This document shows, one piece after another, positions 60,209 through 64,000 of a DNA stretch of 64,000 nucleotides. Source of the DNA: Gaeumannomyces sp. JS-464 (Eukaryota; Ascomycota; Sordariomycetes; Magnaporthales; Magnaporthaceae); NCBI GenBank assembly GCA_002197995.1, contig NGZR01000002.1, forward strand, positions 4,464,001 to 4,528,000. Direction: 5' to 3'. A program made the position numbers and the translations under genes. Positions within the stretch are counted from its first letter, which is position 1. Each line of letters opens with the position of its first letter. Below the pieces are notes generated by a model that was given only the letters and a program-made list of their open reading frames with translations, did no database searches and was not told the DNA's origin.

Positions 60209-60671
60209 TTAGGCCAGGATGGCCACACCGGCACCCAGGAGGCCGAGCATCAGGCCGCTCTGGAAGAAAACTGCGCTGCCGGCGCTGCCAATGGGGATGG
60301 TCACGGGCGGGTGACGGTAGGGGCAGGCGGCACGGGGACGCCAACGGGAGTGGTGGCGATCTTGGTCGGCACGGGCGGCACGTACGAGGTCGCGTTCTTG
60401 GAGGGCACGGGAAGGCCGACGTCAGGTTGGCGGTCGGGTAGTAGGTGCTGCTGGTGGTGCTGATGATGGTGCTGCTGGTAGTGGTGGTGTTGGCCATGCT
60501 GGTGGTGGAGCTGGTGCGGCCAGGGCAGTTGGAGACCTGAGGGTTGCACGTGGTGATGGTGATGGTCCTGGTCATGGTGGCGGTCGAGGTGGTGGTACCA
60601 GAGGTGGTCTGGGCCACGACGAGGGCGGCGAAGGAGGCGACGACGCCGTAGACGAGGTTCGAAGCGAGCAT
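60209..60671 (-). CDS. GPI-anchored Ser/Thr-rich cell-surface protein, two frame breaks
   Basis: The ATG at 60671 begins a clear signal peptide (ASFAALVVAQ, residues 11-20, cleavage near 20). The mature part is Ser/Thr-rich, includes two Cys (CNPQVSNC) and has SKNATSYV-type N-glycosylation and Pro/Val-rich repeats. The C-terminus is a GPI-type signal: small residues IGSAGSA followed by a hydrophobic tail ending LLGAGVAILA. To reach it, one base must be added at each of two CCC runs (plus-strand GGG at 60409-60411 and 60305-60307). The length then becomes 154 residues exactly. Such proteins sit in the fungal wall or plasma membrane; the specific role is unknown. A TATA-like TTAAATAG lies about 350 nt upstream (61019-61026). 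Confidence 0.8.
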
Positions 60672-63303
60672 CTTTGACGGTGGGTGTGGTTGAGCGAGCG
60701 TGGCGACTCTTTGTGTATCGGTGAAGACCTGCGTGTGCTCCGTTTGGTTGGTCGGGGCTGGCGAGACGGGCTGCTTGGATCGTGGTGCAGGTAGCGACGG
60801 GGACGGGATCTAAGGCGACGAACGAAACGAAGGAGCGGGTTGAACAGAGGCAGGCGATGACAAGGAGACGGTAGAGAGCGGCGCGCTGAAAGTCAGCTGG
60901 AAAAGAAAATCCTTTTTCGGGGTTAAAAAGTGAATCGCAAGATGCGGGCAACGGTGCGGAGCGAGCGAGAAAGGAAAAAGGGGGAGCAGACGGAGCGTGC
61001 AGAACGGACCCATGCGCTCTATTTAATCCAGCGCCCCGGTTGGCGAAAAACGGCGTGCGCGGACGCTCAGCAGGGTGGGTGCGGCCGGGGCGGCAGGCCG
61101 CTGGCAGGACCGCGCGCCCGCCAAGTGCCCCTGGGAGAACCCACTGCAAACCCACTAGCCCCCAGGGCTGCCCATGCTCGCCGTCCACTCACGGGCGCGG
61201 GAATTTCGGGCGTGGTGGGGCGAATGGGGATCGCCCTCTTGGTCGCTCATTCCTCATTATTCGCCATTTGGCTAGGGGAGCCGAGAATAACAGGCCTCTG
61301 ACTGGCCAGCCGCCCGCAACTCCCAGCCAACAGGGCCAAGAGCTGCAGTTCGTTCCTGGTGCCTTGCAGCGGGCAGCATTCGAATCCAGCAGGACGATGT
61401 GGAAGTGAGCGCTGCAGGAACACGCCGTTGCTGACATACACCATCACACGCCACACGCTCACACGCGCGGGCCAAAGAAAGAAACACGAGCACCAGATCT
61501 CACGAAAACGATGCTTCCATGTGGCTTTGTATCCCCCAGTCAGGGGTGTGTGGGTGTGTCAATCTTGCCATCGCAAGAAAAAAAAGAAAAAAAAAAACAA
61601 GGCGACCGAAGCAAGACCAGAGATAAACCAGCCTCCTCATCCCTCTGGTCCTACCGTCGTGGTCGCATTGACTTCCATTTGAGCGGGCCCGTCCTTTCCA
61701 AGGCTGCGGCGCACATGTATGGAGAGGCAGCGACCGTGCAGGCCGGCGTGCAGGCTCTCGAATCGTGGCCAAGGTCTGTGGCCAAGAAACCCAATCAAAT
61801 GGATGGCTGGGTGAATGGGCTGGCACGCCTGGCATCCAGGCAAACGCCTCGCGCCTGATCCAACTGCCCAACCAGCATCCCGGATGCGCGCCCAGTTTGC
61901 CACGTCGGATTCCCGGCGGCGATGAGCTTGATGCCAACGCGCCGTCATTTGCCGCTCGTCGTCGGTGGAGATGACCATGTCTCTGGGCAGGCATGGCTAT
62001 CGACGTCAGGGGCCGTTGTCGCCTGGCGACGGGGATGGCATTCCAGCCGAAAGAACGTGCTTCTTCCTCTTCCTTCCTCTTCTCTTTCTTTAGCGCGTCA
62101 AGCCGATCGTTCCACGGGCGGAAACTGAGCGCACAGCCTCCAGCGTCGCACGTGGACGGCACGCCGTTGGTGTCCTATGCCTCCATCCGCTCGTATACTG
62201 ACCGAAAAAAAAATAAGCCTCTTCACCGCGCCAATGCTGTGCCAATGCTGTGCGTGCGATGGATTCCTCAACATGGTTGTGCACCGACATCCAATGCAAT
62301 TATCCATGCTTGGTTGCGAGGTGGCTGGTGTCTGCTCGGAAATGATGCAATATACCTGTCCGACGGCTGGGCGAAAACCAAGGGTGCCGCGCACTCCCTG
62401 CAAAGTCCAGCGGCCGAGTGCGGCGTTCCGTCTTCGTCAGCCTGCCGCGGAAGCGGGTCTCGATGGCATGGAAGGCGAAAGCAGCACGGCAACGAGCACC
62501 ATGTCTTGGGCCGCCCGGCATCTGGGCCCTTTGGGGTCCATCGTTGAGGCTGAGATACTTGGGGGCCGCACCTTGTCCGGTTGGTGACGTGCTTGGAGCT
62601 ATTGACCTAAGGTGGACCGTGTCCACCACCGATTGCACGGCCAGACCAGGCCAGACCAAGAACCCACGCAATGGGCGAATGCGGTCTCGCATTCTCATTC
62701 CAACGTTGAGATGCTCTCGTTGCCGCGACTTTCATGTGAGTGCGCAGTGGATATGCACCCAATCGCACGCTCACTGTTGGCTGTATCTGCTCGCCGTCGC
62801 CATGGATTCGGACACGACGTCCATGTCAATGGATCAAATGCACGTCTTTGACCGTCGAATGGAGAGCCCGGGCATTGGTCAGCAAACCGACAGCTTGCCC
62901 AGCCGTCGCACTCTGAAACCGAATTGAGCCCAGGTGTGCCCCTCTACCGTAACGCGTGGTCAGGCGGGGTTGATTTGGCCATTCATGTTAGCTGAGCCAT
63001 GCTCGCCCGCTCCCTCTGCTTGTCGTGAACCCCTCATTCGGCCACTGCCGAGCACTGGCCCCAAGCTGCTGCTCGCCTGCCCCGCCCGTCTTTGTGCCGC
63101 TTGACCTGTGCTCTACCAACGACATACCGCCCTTTCAGACGTGCCTCACCTCGCGTCGTGCTTTGCCTGAGGCAGCGGATCCCGCCGAGGCACGAAGCAG
63201 CACCGAGAGAACACCTGCTGTTCTGCCGGGGGACGTGAGCCTACCTAGGTACCTACCTACCTACCTATCGGGCAGCTCTTCCCCCAGCAAGCAGCCGCCC
63301 ATC
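60672..63303. other. Intergenic spacer, divergent promoters
   Basis: No gene is supported. The left part is the promoter and leader of the GPI-anchored gene. The right end is the promoter of the SH3BGR-like gene. Short frames on both strands lack any domain. Confidence 0.55.
63242..63268. promoter_or_regulatory. TACCTAGGTACCTACCTACC cluster before the SH3BGR-like gene
   Basis: Four tandem TACC/CCTA units with a palindromic CCTAGG lie 36-62 nt before the ATG at 63304. This is the densest copy of the motif seen in other spacers. Whether it is a protein-binding site is unknown. Confidence 0.35.
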
Positions 63304-64000
63304 ATGGCATCCTCCGCCTCCGAGCAGCCCGCTTCGGCAAAGCCCGCCGCAACGTACTCAACCGACCCGGCCCTCTACATCTACACCTCCCTGACCGCCG
63401 GCAGTTCCCATATCGTCACGGCCACCTCGCGCCTCGAGACCATCCTGCGAGCGAACCGCGTCCCCTTCAAGGCCATCGACATCGCCACCGACGAGAAGGC
63501 CCGCATGCTGTGGGGGCGCAGGGCCGGCAAGGACGAGTCAGGCCGCATGCGCAAGCTGCCCGGCCTTGTCCAGGAGGGCCTCATCCTGGGCGTGCGTTTT
63601 ACCCTCCCCTTGTTTCCTGGGGCGGTTGAGTTGATGCTTGGTTTTTGACACGCACTTGCTGGCCACTGCAGGACCTGGTCGAGATCGAGGAATGGAACGA
63701 ATACGGCGAGCTCAAGCAGCACGTCAAGATCTTCTACGACGACTTCACCCAGCCCTCCATCAGCCAGGCCCCGAAGATGCCGCCTGTCCAGCCCAAGCCC
63801 GCCGTCCCAGCCGCAGCAGCGTCCGCCGCTGCTGCCGGTGCCGCCGCCGCCGCCAAGGCAGCCGCCGTCCCGAAGCCTCCCCCGGCCCCGCCAGCACCTG
63901 AGAAGAAGGCAACGCCAGCCGCCGCCGCCGCCAAGGGCCCACCGAAACCCGGCGCCACCACCACCGTGCCCATTCTCAGCGTCGCCGAAGAAGCCGCCGC
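63304..64000 (+). CDS. SH3BGR-like thioredoxin-fold protein, C-terminus beyond window
   Basis: Exon 1 is 63304-63591 and exon 2 starts at 63672 (donor GTGCGT, acceptor CTGCAG) and is open at the window end. The N-terminal domain has the SH3BGR/glutaredoxin-like pattern: ALYIYTSLTAGS, an Arg/Leu helix, VPFKAIDIATDEKARMLW and RKLPGLVQEG with the cis-Pro region. Then comes a DLVEIEEWNEYGELKQ helix. The CxxC redox site of true glutaredoxins is absent. A long Ala/Pro/Lys-rich low-complexity segment follows from about residue 130, a typical fungal extension of unknown role. The start has good context (ATCATGG). Confidence 0.85.

Overview
The window reads as nuclear DNA of a filamentous ascomycete (Pezizomycotina, most likely a Sordariomycete). 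The evidence is short GT-AG introns with CTAAC branch points, a Zn2Cys6 regulator with an intron inside the zinc cluster, and fungal families such as CRT10, a Frizzled-like 7TM receptor, a Mep ammonium transporter, a histidine acid phosphatase and a GPI-anchored wall protein. Intergenic DNA is long and rich in homopolymers, pyrimidine tracts and a recurrent TAGGTA/TACCTA motif. Genes are sparse, with about a dozen convincing loci in 64 kb. No CRISPR array, bacterial operon, rRNA or complete recognisable transposon is visible.

Layout. 1-1787 (-): 5'-end-containing part of a coiled-coil gene with seven exact-length 75-bp repeats. 2671-5220 (-): CRT10-family gene. 6258-7487 (-): GH5 hydrolase with a signal anchor. 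9340-11140 (-): Frizzled-like GPCR. 11.1-21.2 kb: large gene-free spacer. 21210-23054 (-): kinase-fold protein with a degenerate catalytic loop. 23.1-31.2 kb: spacer ending in a pyrimidine-rich leader. 31205-33562 (+): five-exon Zn2Cys6 transcription factor. 36391-37787 (+): TauD-like 2-oxoglutarate dioxygenase. 37.8-43.8 kb: spacer. 43.5-48.1 kb: island of unrecognised minus-strand ORFs, an intron-containing tRNA-Tyr, inverted 18-bp minisatellites and an inverted duplicated gene fragment. 48425-50357 (-): Mep ammonium transporter with an apparent 3-nt micro-exon. 54279-56787 (+): nine-exon histidine acid phosphatase. 60209-60671 (-): GPI-anchored Ser/Thr-rich protein. 63304-64000 (+): start of an SH3BGR/thioredoxin-fold protein that runs off the end.

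The genes do not form one pathway. The ammonium transporter (GATA cores upstream) and the acid phosphatase (CACGTG upstream) are both nutrient-acquisition genes, but lie about 4 kb apart in head-to-head orientation with no evidence of co-regulation.

A window-wide oddity is that many otherwise intact genes need a single-base frame correction, nearly always one missing base and usually in a short G, C or A run. Corrected exon lengths then become multiples of three. I read this mainly as homopolymer undercalling in the assembly, not gene decay. The most interesting biological items are the 3-nt micro-exon, the 25-residue coiled-coil repeats, the tandem zinc-ribbon ORF, and the 43.5-48.1 kb island.
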